Positions 25,001 to 37,100 of a DNA stretch of 64,000 nt are shown here, piece by piece. This stretch comes from Rotaria sordida (taxonomy: Eukaryota > Rotifera > Eurotatoria > Philodinida > Philodinidae). Each line of letters opens with the position of its first letter. The first letter of the stretch is position 1. Under the pieces are notes generated by a model. The model worked only from the letters and a program-made list of their open reading frames with translations, did no database searches and was not told the DNA's origin. The position numbers and the translations under genes are program-made. The stretch covers positions 1 through 64,000 of the forward strand of contig CAJNOL010001448.1 in the NCBI GenBank assembly GCA_905250125.1. The letters are read 5' to 3'.

Positions 25001-25878
25001 TGTCATTATAAGTTTATATGGAATAATGATGATTTTATGGAAATGAACAATCTTTACACACATCACACCCATGTGTTATACGAAAATGATTATAATAGTG
25101 TTCAATGCTTTGTTCTTTTGTATTACACTACTCATTTTTCATCGTCATGATTAAAACTTTTTCAGTGAGTAATGAATGCTATATTCTAGAATATTCTATT
25201 CATGAAATAATGGATTGTAATATTTTACTGCTTGATTAGACATAACAATTATCTCTATTAATCCCAAATGTCTATAATTTTATAAATTATTTCTTGAGTT
25301 TTTGATATATTGTCAAATTTCCTCATTTATCTAATGTCAAAATTCATAGGGTAATAATTAGATGCATCACATCTAATTCATTAAAATCTTCTACTATTTG
25401 CAAATGAGAAGTTATAAGGAAATGACATGCCGGCAGTGTCTTCCGAAATACATTTGTTTTTAATATTAACTCAACAATTTATCGAGCTTAGTCTACGTGA
25501 TGAGACTACTAAGATTTGTAATAACGATATCGACTTGTTTTTTTCTTTGTCATAATATCCAAACTTTCTATTTATTCAAATATTTCTCATATTAAACAAA
25601 TATTGTATAGTTTTAATATACGACTTAAAAATAAAGAGTGATTCGAATGGTTAGCATTCATAGAGAAAAAAAAAATCAAAACTTATGTTATTGTCAATGT
25701 TTTTTTCTTCCATTATGTTATAGAATGTCGTCAATCTGAAGAAAAAAACTAAAGGATTGACTCATCCTAGATTTTTAGATTCAGTCAAAAGATATTGTTC
25801 GACAGAGATGAATAATGTATGTTTTTTAGATAAATGAATACCTGTGAAAAAAATGACAAGCAATTGCGAAGATACCAT
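22084..25878 (-). CDS. BSG: Basigin/neuroplastin-like immunoglobulin membrane protein
   Basis: Six exons on the minus strand: 25878-25842, 24257-24021, 23966-23874, 23807-23496, 22342-22198 and 22147-22084. Phases agree throughout and give 295 residues. Exon 1 is a signal peptide (MVSSQLLVIFFT). Two Ig-type domains follow with paired cysteines (LKCEY ... SQCRF; LTCII ... YYRCLL, the second preceded by IEWEY). The transmembrane/juxtamembrane block LAALWPFIGIVSVVLVLVIV then IFEKRQ is diagnostic of basigin/neuroplastin, which chaperone monocarboxylate transporters and calcium pumps to the membrane. The tail is short and charged (DDDEQDQ). The residue that is a conserved transmembrane Glu in animal basigins is Val here. 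The 54-bp intron after exon 2 is in frame, so retention would also be readable. Intron 1 is 1.6 kb and contains a foldback element. Basigin, neuroplastin and embigin cannot be separated by eye. Confidence 0.85.
24424..24730. repeat. Foldback element in intron 1 of the basigin-like gene
   Basis: Arms of about 130-150 bp are imperfect reverse complements. TAGATGAACT (24424) pairs with AGTTCATCTA (24721-24730), ACTGGACAAGCTACTTTT pairs with a diverged complement near 24690, and AAAAGTATCATAAAAA near 24547 pairs with TTTTTGTGATACTTTT near 24596. No coding capacity. Confidence 0.8.
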
Positions 25879-27704
25879 TGCTTACGAATGATGAAATAGA
25901 ATAGTAAAAGAAAGAAAAAAACAACATCTTTTTTTCTTTTCTTCTTGTTTTTGTTATTGTTTACTTTTGTGTTTTTTTTTTTCAAGCTTTTATTTCATAA
26001 AGTAAAAATATTTTTTTGGAAGAATTTAATGATTTTAAAAAAATTATTTAAAAAAAATCGATGAAAAATAAGAAAATATTTTTTTTCTTAACTTATGATT
26101 TGTTTAGAAATAAACCAATTGAATTATAGAGAACAAAACTTATTTTTGTTGTCAAATTATTTATCTATTCTTAGAGAGTATCAATGAGTGTGATATTTTT
26201 TTTCTCACGTCGCGATGTATATTCTATATCAAATCATTTCATTAATAATGAATAAATGTTATTCAAGTACAGTCAAATGATCTTCAGAGATTATAAACTG
26301 TTTCACTTCTTCTTTATCTTTTTTTATTTTTTATTCGTCATATCGAAACAATTCTTTTTTTCTTTTTTGCTTTGATAAGAGAAGTAAGTAGTGAAATTAC
26401 ACTTATAAACTTCATTTGCATGAACAAAGTCTAAATACTTATGTATTATGTAACTATAAAGAAGATTTTGTATTCAAAAGAAAAAAAAAATGCAAATTAT
26501 ACTTCGAATGGAAACATTAACTAATCATATGTATAAATTAAAATTAATTCAAGATTTTTGTCATTTTTATTCTTGACAAGTTTGTTATCTTTTTATTTTT
26601 AAATGAAATAAAATAAATTTCGTTTGCTTAGGAAAGTGTTTGCGCAGAAATGAAAGCAGCTATGCCTAAAAAATTATTTGCTTATCTTTCGCATGATTGA
26701 ACTTATATGATCGATGCATTGGCTGTGTATGTACCAAACTTTCTGTAGTGGAAATAGTAATGTTGAGATTCAAGTATCATTAAACGCAGAAGTATGTTCG
26801 ATTTTATAAACATCGTGAAGAGTTCAATGTATATTTAAATTTATATGGTGATAATAATGCTATATGATATTTTTGCAATATGTGAAGCAATTATTAAGAG
26901 AATGACGATATGTCGATAGTTTATTTTATTCAAGAACAAGATATTAAACGAAATGAAAGATTCAAGGCATATTGAAAGTTAAATCAACATTTTCTATACA
27001 AAAAAAAAAAAATTTTTTTTAAATTTCACATTTATTTATTTTAGTTGATACCTTACATAAGTTTTAATTGTAATTCAACGCACGTCTAATATAAGATCAA
27101 TATGGAATCGGCTGACCTATCATTACCAGTACATGTGTTTTATTATCTCATAGAGGATGTGTAATGAAACTTTGTTGAAAGTTGACTATGTCAATCCACG
27201 GATGGAATAGTGCAACAAATCATCGGTAATAGGTTTCAGACCGATCCATCTGGCCTACTAACGCGAGCTTCTTCTCTGATTTGATCCGTTTTCCGTAGGA
27301 AGAGCATTCATTTATATTTTTAAATAGAATTTCTATTCATTATTTCATATAAAATATTAATAATGAAATCAAATTGAAAATCATATACAATAGTGTTTTA
27401 TCCAATGCAGCGCTTCTCTGAATATCTGATTATCCTTTCTAGAGTTTGTTGTTATTATATTACATGTATACTATGTTTTTTTGTGCTTTCAAAAATAGAT
27501 ATTCACTCTCCTGAAGCTGAAACTCTGGATTGAATATCGATATACAATCATATGTTTATTCTAATCTACTATTAAATTTCAAAATATGTGAATAGAATAA
27601 TTTTACATTTAAAACATGAAACCAAATAAATATATATTTATTTTCTATTCATCATATATAATAGAAATAATCAATAAATCTATTAATATATTTTTAGATA
27701 AATA
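25879..27704. other. Intergenic between divergent genes, no gene seen
   Basis: This 1.8 kb separates the minus-strand basigin-like gene from plus-strand BSDC1 and must hold both promoters. It is AT-rich with many A and T runs. No motif stands out. Confidence 0.5.
27690..27704 (+). promoter_or_regulatory. Possible trans-splice acceptor before BSDC1
   Basis: TTTTTAG ends at 27697, leaving only 7 nt before the BSDC1 ATG. Similar close sites precede ARB2A (AG at 30209-30210) and MALSU1 (TTTCAG ending at 61727, 8 nt before the ATG). Spliced-leader trans-splicing is established in rotifers; use here is inference. A 5' UTR intron is the alternative. Confidence 0.4.
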
Positions 27705-29831
27705 ATGACTGAATTATCATCATCGATTCAAGAACAAAAATCATCATCATGGTTTAGTAATTTTAGTTTACCAACAAATTTAACTAATCAATTATCAAAT
27801 TTCAGTTCAACAATTGTTCAAACAACATCAAAATTAGGTACTGCTGCTAATACATTTGTTCAAAACTCAATTCAAGAACGATTTTTAACAACTAATGAAA
27901 ATCAACAACAAACTTCTGAAACAACTAAAACAAATAAAGATTTTACCAGTATATTATTTTTTTTTATTTTCTTACTTTCGAAAATTAATTTTATTTTTAT
28001 AGGTATTCTTAGTGATCTTGGTTCGACTGTATTGAAAAGTGCTCAACAATTAAAACAAGTTGTAGAAGAAAAAACTATAATTGGTAATTTTACAAAAGAA
28101 CAAGACAAATTTTTAACAGATAAACGTATTAAACAAAGACGTGAAGAATCAGCTGTTCTTCCATGGATTGGTTATGAACAAGAAGAAGAAATGAAAAAAC
28201 AAATTTTAGCTCTTTCACAAGTTAGTTATCCGTTAGTTTATTAAAGGACATCGTCGAATAAGGTCGTAAATTACCGTTAAATTTCTTTCTTATATTACAC
28301 AGCATCAAATATTTGAGATTTTATAATGTAAGAAAGAAGTCTAACAGTAAACACGATCGCTATGTCAGTTTATAGAGCATAAAAGACTACATTGAACTAT
28401 GTTATTACTTTTGATATTGAGTTTATAAAAGAAAAGATTACTGGTATCATAGTTATTAACCGAAAAACACTCAAAAATGATAGATCTGTAAAATTATTTA
28501 GTCATCGAAAAATTTATTTTCGGATTTAACAAAAAGCAAAATTTCATGGTCTATCTTTCTATCCTATAAAAAGTGGGATCTAGACAGAGATGGTAGATTT
28601 ATGACTTTATCCGACGGTATTCTTTATCGTAAACTTTGATTTTTTTCGTTTGTTTAGGAAAAGCGTAATTTTCTTCGTAGTCCACCGCCTGGAGCAAATT
28701 ATCATTTTGATATTGCAGATATTTATCCAGTTGCATTAGCTATTCTTGAAATTGATGAAAATTTAAAACAAATGCGTTTTGATCTTGTACCAAAACAGTA
28801 AGAACATTTGTTTTTTCTTATGTATTTAAAGTCTATAAAAAAAAAAAAAAAAAAATTTATATTTAGAATTAATGAAGAATCATTTTGGCGTAATTATTTC
28901 TACCGTGTAAGTTTAATAAAGCAATCGACGCAATTAACAGCTTTAACAAGTAAAAATAGTAACTTATTATCTATTGATTTTGTTTTATTTATTGTATTAT
29001 TTTAGCAAATACACAATCAACCGATGAAACACATAATTCATCAAATAATCCTGGTAAATCAAAAAAAAAAAGATATTTTGGTTCTTAAGAATAAGAATAG
29101 ATAGTTCGATAAATAGAGCACTTCTGCTTTCATACTGACGAAGAAATGTTCCCAAATATCGAATTGGTTTCCGTTTGAAGCTATTGCTATTCAATCGACC
29201 TTGATAAGTAATGAAAAAGCCTATTTCGGTTTGGTCTCTTCCGGTCTTCACTTATCAAATTATGGATATTTTAATCGGTTTTTTGCTCTATGAATTGTGT
29301 TAACTGGTTAGATGTTCTACAACACAAAATAATCTCATTCTTCTTTTTTGCATAGATATAATCGCAGCCATAAGTGATGTATATACATAGTAAATAAAAA
29401 ATGATTAGTCAAAAAGCATAGGAAGACTTTTCTGAGGAAAAATTTTTCTTTAAAAAATGAATTATTATTTTCTTTTTAGTTTTAGTACGTCGAACATCTG
29501 AATTACAGGAAAAAATATCTGATGGTAATCAAGAATTTGTCAGTGAAGATTATGATACATCAGCTTTAAGTATGGATGATATTCGACGTGAAATTGAACA
29601 ATTAAGTATAACAAGAAAAAATTCAAATAAAACAAAATATAATAATTCAGGTAAACAATTATCTATTTTATTTTGTTTTTTTATATAAGTATATTTATTT
29701 TCTTTTTCATTTTTTTTCAAGATTTCGATGAAAGTGAATGGGATAAAGGATTAACTGATGAACTTGAGAATGTTACCGCTGAAGAACTTGAAGCACAAAT
29801 TAATGAATTATTAGCTGGCAATACTAAATGA
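27705..29831 (+). CDS. BSDC1: BSD domain-containing protein 1
   Basis: Seven exons: 27705-27948, 28003-28220, 28658-28797, 28867-28949, 29006-29053, 29480-29650 and 29722-29831, giving 337 residues in consistent phase. The N-terminus has the family's SSWFSNF start and amphipathic [18 protein letters not shown] segment, then [19 protein letters not shown]. The BSD domain lies at about 155-225 with its aromatic signature ([18 protein letters not shown], then [15 protein letters not shown]). The C-terminus is acidic and ends in a conserved [20 protein letters not shown] block. The potential donor GTAAGT at 28910 must not be used, because the sequence after it ([10 protein letters not shown]) is conserved. 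BSD proteins of this type are poorly characterised, with links to membrane trafficking. Introns 2 and 5 are about 430 bp, the others 54-71 bp. It is followed 387 bp later by ARB2A on the same strand. Confidence 0.9.
28271..28351. repeat. Hairpin in BSDC1 intron 2
   Basis: TTACCGTTAAATTTCTTTCT (from 28271) pairs with AGAAAGAAGTCTAACAGTAA (ending 28351), 25 of 28 positions over the full arms, with a 25-bp spacer. A small MITE-like foldback; no coding capacity. Confidence 0.7.
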
Positions 29832-30218
29832 AAATTTACTTTCTATTATTTCGATGTTTTTTCCTTTTTTTTTTTTTTGTATACAAGTCGTAAAAGATTT
29901 GATGATTATTTTTATTATAATCTTGTATATCTAAATATATTACAGCTATGATTTATTTTCAAATAAAAATAATGACGGTGATGGTAGATATATATATTTA
30001 GCATGCTTATGTTTTTAGAAAAAATTTACAAAAAAAAAAGGTCAATATGGCGACTAGACAAACTGGTTTGTAACATTTAAAAAGCAAAGAATGTTAGAAA
30101 CGAAAAAAGAAATTTTTGTTTATTTTTCATAGCATCAACTCGTAACAATAGTGTTGAAAGTGTGTGTCATTCTTTTTGTATAGAAAATTATTTAATTTAA
30201 TAAATTTTAGAGATTAAA

Positions 30219-33200
30219 ATGAAAAAGAATTCACGTCAATCAAATATCAATGAGGGTCAACATTGATTATTATTATTATCATTGTTTTCTTTTTTATTAT
30301 TAATTAAATATTTGCTGTTTTTAGAACCAATAAATAATGCAAAACGTCGTCGAATTGAAAAAAATAATATTCAAAAAACTCATATACAATATGATTCATT
30401 AGAAAAATATGGATATCATTTTAAAAGTAATGCTACTTTAAGAAAATATTAATAATAAATACTAGATCAACTAAAATGTATTAAGTATTTTCTGTCTAAC
30501 TCTTTGGAGATTGATGAAGGGATCATTCGAACTGATATTCGCCGTTTAAGTTTATATTGGGTGTATAAGGACATCTTGGTGAGACTAGCGAAAGTCTCAC
30601 CAAGGTGTCCTTGTAAGCTTAAACTACGAGCATCAATTCAGATGGTTTTCTCATGAACCGAAACATATACGGTTTCGAAATTCGACCAGGGAAAGAGATT
30701 CATAGATATCCTGTATGGACTTATCAAGAGCAGTCTACGAGAAATTAAATTTATCCTATTTTACTTGTACGCTTTTCAAGTCATTATGGCTTTCATATTT
30801 TTCTTTCGTTAGTTTTTTCGAGCGTACGATTGAATCGGTATGTTTCCTTCACTCATATCTAAAAAGACTAAAGGACTAGAATATTCTTACAGTTTTAGAA
30901 GGTGTGTGTAAGCATAAAAGTAAACTTGTACATCAAACAACAAATAGAAAAAACTCCTCCGAAAATCTGTCTTGTATGTGTACACACAAGTCGAAGATTT
31001 AGAAAGAGAATAGAGTTATGCTATAAGTGTAAAGATCTTTGTATTGTTGGTTGTTTCGAGGAGTTTCATACTTAGTTTTTTTTTGTATACGTTATTGAAT
31101 TGTTGTTTATTATACTTCTTGGATGTGTGTTTTGTTTTTATTGCAAGTAAAAATCCAACTTTTTTTTTTCTGTAAAAAGAAAAGTCGGCCGTCAAATGGT
31201 TAAAAAGCTGTTAGCACAATCTCTAGAAAATTAAAATGTGAAACATGATATAGTTGCTATTGCTAATTACAGACAGATTGTTTTATTCAATCTATTTTGA
31301 GGCACATTTCTTCACCGCTCTTTCACTTAATCTTTCTATGAAAGAGGATCCAAATCTCTATCTCTATGAACTATGCTTTTTTCATTCTTTAAATTATTAG
31401 GAACATATTCAGAATAATTGTATTTTTATAGAAATATTTTTTTTTCTTTATTTAAATAGATGACAAACTGGTCTCAATTGAAACCGGTAAACCATTTAAA
31501 TTCGATGTATTTTCAGACAATGATGAAAATCAAAAACGATATGAATCAGTTGGTAAATTAATTGATAATGCTGTATTTGAACTACTTGAGAATACATGTC
31601 AATTACAACGTGTTACAGTACCAGTATGTCTATTGATTAAGAAAAAAACAAATTTTAATTCAAATTTTTTATTTTATATAATCAAAAATAAATTTATTGA
31701 TTATTTTTAAAGGTTGATGCTAAAAAAAGTGAACATACAAGTTTTATTTTTACAAGTAATGATTTATCAACTGCTAACTATCTTATGGTGATTATTCATG
31801 GAACAGGAGTTGTACGAGCTGGTCAATGGTCTCGAAAGTAATAAATTGCTTCATTCGACTTCTTTTTTGTTTTTTAGTATTTTATTTTCTATTAGATTAA
31901 TAATTAACGAAGGTTTGGAAGTTGGTTCTCAAATGGAATATATTCGACGAGCTCGAGCAGCTGGTTATGCTGTTATTATTACTAATACTAATTTGAATAG
32001 CTTTGAATCTCCTCGATTTCTTCGTCGTTCAACAATATGTCCTATTCGTGTAAGTTTTTCTTTTTCATATTTGAACTAAATTATGTAATAGCATAAGTCT
32101 TTCGAAATTGTTTATTTGTTAAAGAATTCTAAATTTTTTACATGTAGACAATACTAATCAAAGAAAAAAAAAGATTAAATTTTAGTTCAATTTTCATATG
32201 TGAACAAAAGTTAAAGTTAAAAATGAAAAGATTTATTATTCTGCTTGGACAAGTATGAAATAGGTTCTATTCACTTTCTAAAACAAGAACTTGAGGAAAC
32301 GATGATTTATACAATCACTTATCATCTCTTTCGTATTTTTTTGAATCGATTCGCAAAAGAAAACATTATATAAATCAGAATTCTAAATAGAACATCATAT
32401 TGTAACAAATCTACCTTTCATATTCGAAATGAAGACGTTAAACTCATGATAAGATTATGATCACATTGGATTAATTTTGATCGAGATAACCATTTCAAGA
32501 AAGTAGCTAAAGCTTTACCTATGGATACCATATAGTATTCTAATAAAAATCCTCAATGGTAATAAGATTTGACTAAGCTATCGTTTTTTTTTCTAGAAGC
32601 TTCAGATTTTCGGAAAAAACCGTATTTTCGAATTTTGATCTTAAACTTTGTGCATATAGAGAATTTCAACTAGAAAAGCTTCCTTAAAAATAATTCAGAT
32701 GTTTTGAACAAAGTCTCTTCGAAACATGAGACTTTGCCACGAATATGCATCTTTGAAAAGCTTCATATCTCGAAGAGACTTTGTTCAAAATGCCTGAAAT
32801 TTTTCATGAAAGCTAATTCAGTTGAGTTGTCTATATACACAAATTTTCCAATCAAAATTCTAAAATACGAGTTTTTCGAAAAATCTAAGGCCTCTCGGAA
32901 AAAAATCGATAGCTTAGTCAAATCTCATAGGATTTTCATTAGAACGCTATGTAGTATCTATAGACCAAAAAACCCTATTGAAATCGATATGAGCAGCTCA
33001 AGAATTTCCATCGCTAGTTCTCATGGCTCAGTCATATTTTATAAAACCCATCTATTTTCTTGAAATAAACCTTCTCCGATCGAAAAAGTCAATATGAATC
33101 TACGATCACCGCAGTTTTATTATGCGTTCACCGGTTTCTTATACGCACATATCTAGAGCAGTACAACGTTCTACCTAAGATCGATGATCACGGTCACCAT

Positions 33201-33941
33201 TGCATCTCTATTTCATATAGAGATCGAGTATTTGCATCGACAACAAAAACTTTAATTCGATTATCAACTTTATCAAAGATAACATACTACAAAAAACCTT
33301 ATATTGATAATAAAGTTCAATTTACAATAGATAAACATAAGTAGAAGTTTTCTTTCTTATTTTTTAGGGTAGTAGTACTGCTAAAGAACATGGATGTTAT
33401 GTATGGGAACATTTTATCCGTCCAAGTCATGCTAAACATATTTGTATTATGGCACATTCGTATGGTGGTGCTGTAGTACTTGAAATGGTTTGATAGATTT
33501 TTCTTTTGAATATCTTTTTTGTTTTTTTTTTATATTAATTTTAGGCTCATCGTTTTTTAAAAGAATTTGATAAAAGAGTTTTTGCTGTAGCATTAACTGA
33601 TTCACCTATGACAATTTATGGACGAAGAGTTAAGAAAAATGTTTTAAAAATGCTTAAAAAGGTTTTATATTAATAAATAAATTGAAATAATGAAAAAAAC
33701 AAAAGTTTCTTTCAGAGAATGATCAATTGGGTTGTTGATACCGAAGAAGTAGATACTGATTTAGGAGAAGATGATTGTTGTCAAATACGATCTGCAGGTA
33801 AACAAAAAATAAAATAAGGAAAACTTTTTTTTTATTATATAATTCTTAGGTCATACTGTACATGAATGGACATCATATACAGCAATTGATGCAATTTTTG
33901 ATTTTTTTATTGAACAACGTCGAAAACTTAAACAAAATTGA
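30219..33941 (+). CDS. ARB2A: ARB2A / FAM172A-type alpha/beta-hydrolase-like protein
   Basis: Nine exons: 30219-30255, 30325-30426, 31460-31623, 31713-31837, 31896-32049, 33368-33487, 33545-33661, 33716-33797 and 33850-33941, giving 330 residues, all in phase. Family landmarks occur in order: IETGKPFKFD, VIIHGTGVVRAGQWSRK, LIINEGLEVGSQMEYIRR, GYAVIITNTN, YVWEHFIRPS, and the nucleophile-elbow-like IMAHSYGGAVVLE, then AVALTDSP and HEWTSY near the C-terminus. The Arb2 domain is named after the fission-yeast Argonaute chaperone-complex subunit; the mammalian protein acts with chromatin, splicing and Argonaute factors. Exons 1-2 encode a basic, NLS-like NNAKRRRIEKNN segment. Introns 2 (1.0 kb) and 5 (1.3 kb) carry repeats; the others are 55-90 bp. 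An AG 8 nt before the ATG may be a trans-splice acceptor. Confidence 0.9.
30520..30645. repeat. Strong hairpin in ARB2A intron 2
   Basis: AAGGACATCTTGGTGAGACT (30567-30586) and AGTCTCACCAAGGTGTCCTT (30593-30612) pair at 19 of 20 positions around a 6-nt loop. Weaker pairing continues outward (GTTTAAGTTTA with TAAGCTTAAAC) to about 30520 and 30645, interrupted by an unpaired TTGGGTGTAT. It could be a MITE or a small-RNA precursor. Confidence 0.8.
31202..31375 (+). repeat. Dispersed repeat family B, copy 1
   Basis: Begins AAAAAGCTGTTAGCACAAT and continues with ATTAAAATGTGAAACATGAT, a TTGCTAATTACAGACAG stretch and TTCACCGCTCTTTCACTTAA. Two further copies in the same orientation lie at 48162-48470 and 58858-59185. 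It sits in ARB2A intron 2. No coding capacity. Confidence 0.75.
32521..32962. repeat. Foldback element in ARB2A intron 5
   Basis: Arms of about 200 bp centred near 32745. GATTTGACTAAGCTATCG (left, about 32567) and CGATAGCTTAGTCAAATC (right, about 32908) are exact complements. GAACAAAGTCTCTTCGA (32706) pairs with its complement near 32775. Diverged, broken relatives occur in MSH4 intron 6 (35480-36115). Confidence 0.85.
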
Positions 33942-34115
33942 TAATATTCACTTGTGATATCAGACAAAAAAAAATAGATTTGAATGAAAATTTTGTTTTG
34001 TGATAAATATTAATTAAGAAATATTTTATATATATATTGATTGTCTTAGTATAGTACATTTCACTTTTAGATGGTTAAATCGACGAATCGACCATTAAAT
34101 ATATTTTTCTTTAAG

Positions 34116-37100
34116 GTATACTTGTTGATTTTGCTTCTTCGAATCAATGTGGTTTAGCACCAGGTTTTCAATCACTTTATAGTATTTTACAAGCAACAAA
34201 AACAAAAATGGGTAGTCGAACATTACGAGCAAATTTAATGGAACCTTTGATTGGTATGTGATATAATAAATATTTTTAATTTTCATCTTTATTAATATAT
34301 AATAGATGTTAATTCTATTCATTATCGACAAGATGCTGTTGAAAATTTAATTGATGATGAAAAATTAATGTTTCAAATACAAACAATACTTTTACATTTT
34401 ACTGATGTTGAACGTACGGAGGAAAAAATAAAAGATTTTATTTTCGATTAAGTTTTTTTTTTTGTGCTTCAGGTATTATTCTTGCGTGTATACAAGAAAA
34501 TCCAAGTCGTACAGTATCAGCTGCTGAAAAACGTATTACAATGATAAATCAACTTCGACGTATTCTTGATATATTACCAACACTTCAACAAGCACTTGAA
34601 CAATCGACTTCTGATCTTTTAAAAAATCTTTGTTCAGTAAAAAAAAGAAAAAAGAAAATTTTCATTTTTTTTATTAAATAAAAGTTATTTTTATAGATTT
34701 TAAATGATCAACGTTTTCAAGTTATACTTGATATTCTTAATTCACAATTAACAATAGAACAAACTGTTTCAAGTAATGGATTTCTTGCAACTAAAATTCG
34801 ACGAATTTTTTCTATACGAGTAAATTATTAAGTAAAGTAAAATTTGAATTTTGAATTAAGACTAAATTGAGAAAATGTTTCTATTTAGAATAAATGAAAA
34901 ATTTTGCATACATGATTAGTTAGAAATTATAATCTGTCGGAGTCATTGTAAACTTCGATATTCTCACGGTTTTGTTTTTTTTATATCAAAACTATAATCA
35001 ATTGTATATTTCCAGAGTGGCTTTGATGAACGTCTTGATAGTCTTCGTGCTGATGTTATTGTTGTTATTGATGATGTTGAATGTAAGTTTATTTAATGAA
35101 TTTCATTGATATTATTTTGTAAAATTTTCTTTGAATAGTATTGGAAAAAGAATTTTCTGAACGATTTAATATGCCTGTACGATATAATCTAACAAATGCA
35201 CGTGGTTTTTCATTAGAAATTATTGGTGAATTTAAAGGTATTTTACCGGCTAATGTTATATCAGTTGCTAAAAGACAAAAATCAACATTTATTACAACAC
35301 TTCAATTAGCTCATCTATCTGATCGATTTGAACTTTTATATAATGATATATGTCTTCTAACAGACCAGTAAGATAAAAAATAAAATTGTTTTTATATTTT
35401 TCTCGAAATGACTAACGAGCGAGCCTCTTGAGTTACTCTCTTCCAATTTCAATGATTTTTTTTTTGTCTATAAATACTGCATAGTGTTCTGATAAAAGCC
35501 TAAAAGGGTTTGAATTCCTATTCAGATTTGATTAACCCATCGATGTTTTAATATGTTTATTTTCTAGAAACTTTAGATTTTTGAAAAACTCGTATTTAGA
35601 ACTCAATTCGATTAGCTTCCATAATAAAATTCAGAAATTTAGAACAAAGCCTTTTCAAGATATGAGATCCTTTTCTTCTCTAGCCTAGTCAACTTTTCAA
35701 AGGAACAAGGCCATCACGGCCGAGTAGCTGTGCTGTTCGGCACGTATGTAATAAATACTGTGTCCAAAACGCAGTACCACCAGCCATTGAATGACCCTGG
35801 ACAAGTCACGAACAACTGTTTAACAGAATGGTGACTAAGTTGTGACATATATGTGCCCTAATAGCTAGTATGTGATTCCTCAGTGTGTACCGAAAGTTTA
35901 AGCGATTGAGCGCAACTAAGCTGCACTTAATATTGGTTGTAGGGTAGATATTGGGCTGATGAATCTGCCGATTAGTAGTACCCTATGCCGCAGGATACTC
36001 GAAAGGCGGGGGAGTGTATTCTTTCAATAGAAATCCAAATCCTTTTAAAGAATACTATGTAGCGTCTATAAGCAAAAGAATCATTGAAACCGGAAGAGGA
36101 CATTTGAGGAAGTTTCCAGCTGCACACAAGACTGAAAAATTTCACGTTTATTTAAACGAGTCTATCATATTCCTACAGATTCATCTGAAAATTTGACAGA
36201 TGATTTCATAAATGAAATATTTATTTATTATTATTGAAAAATATCAATCTTGAATATCTTCAACTAATAGTCTCTTCTAGTCTTTATGATTACAAAGACT
36301 TACAAATGTTAAAAAATCTTACTCTTTTTATTTTTTTTCGTTTTACTTTAGAATTATTTTAATTCTTCTTGCAAAAATTCGACCACATTTTGGTTGTATG
36401 TATAGACTTATTGAAGCCATATCAATTATCGATATGATTCAATCATTTGCTGAAGTTTCAAAAGCACGTGATTATGTTCGACCTATGTTTGGATTAAATA
36501 CAAAAGTAATCAAAGGACGTCATCCAGTTATTGATTTATTTGGTCAACAAAAACCAATTGCAAATGATATTGAATTATGTAAAGAAATGAATATTATTCT
36601 TGTTACAGGACCAAATATGAGTGGAAAATCTACATATCTTCGACAAATAGCTTTATTACAAATTTTAGCTCAAATTGGTAATAACAACAAAAAAAAAGCA
36701 TGAAAATTTATAAAATAGAGAAAATATTTATTTATTTAAAGGTTGTTTTGTACCTGCTGAACAAGCTAGATTTCGAATTGTAAATAGAATTGAATTTTTT
36801 TTTGTCAAATAGAATCAAAGAATTTTTTTGTTTAGATTAATGAAATTTTTTCAAAAATTCGTCAACATGATAATTTATTTACTGGACAATCAACATTTTC
36901 ATCTGAAATCAATCATATTGCATTTATTCTTAATTGTATGACACCAAATTCAATGATTATTCTTGATGAAGTAAATACTATATAATCCTTTCTATAGTGA
37001 ACATATAAAAGAAAGTGTTATGTAACTTGTTTAGAACTATTAATTTGTGCTCAAAATGTTGCTCCGTTTCTATTGATATAGAAAGTATGGAGATAGGATT

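Noticed and set aside
28910-28915. GTAAGT donor in BSDC1 exon 4
   Set aside because: Using it would remove [10 protein letters not shown], which is conserved BSD-domain sequence and continues openly to the donor at 28950.
32704-33063. 119-residue frame in ARB2A intron 5
   Set aside because: It lies across the right arm of a foldback element and has no recognisable domain.
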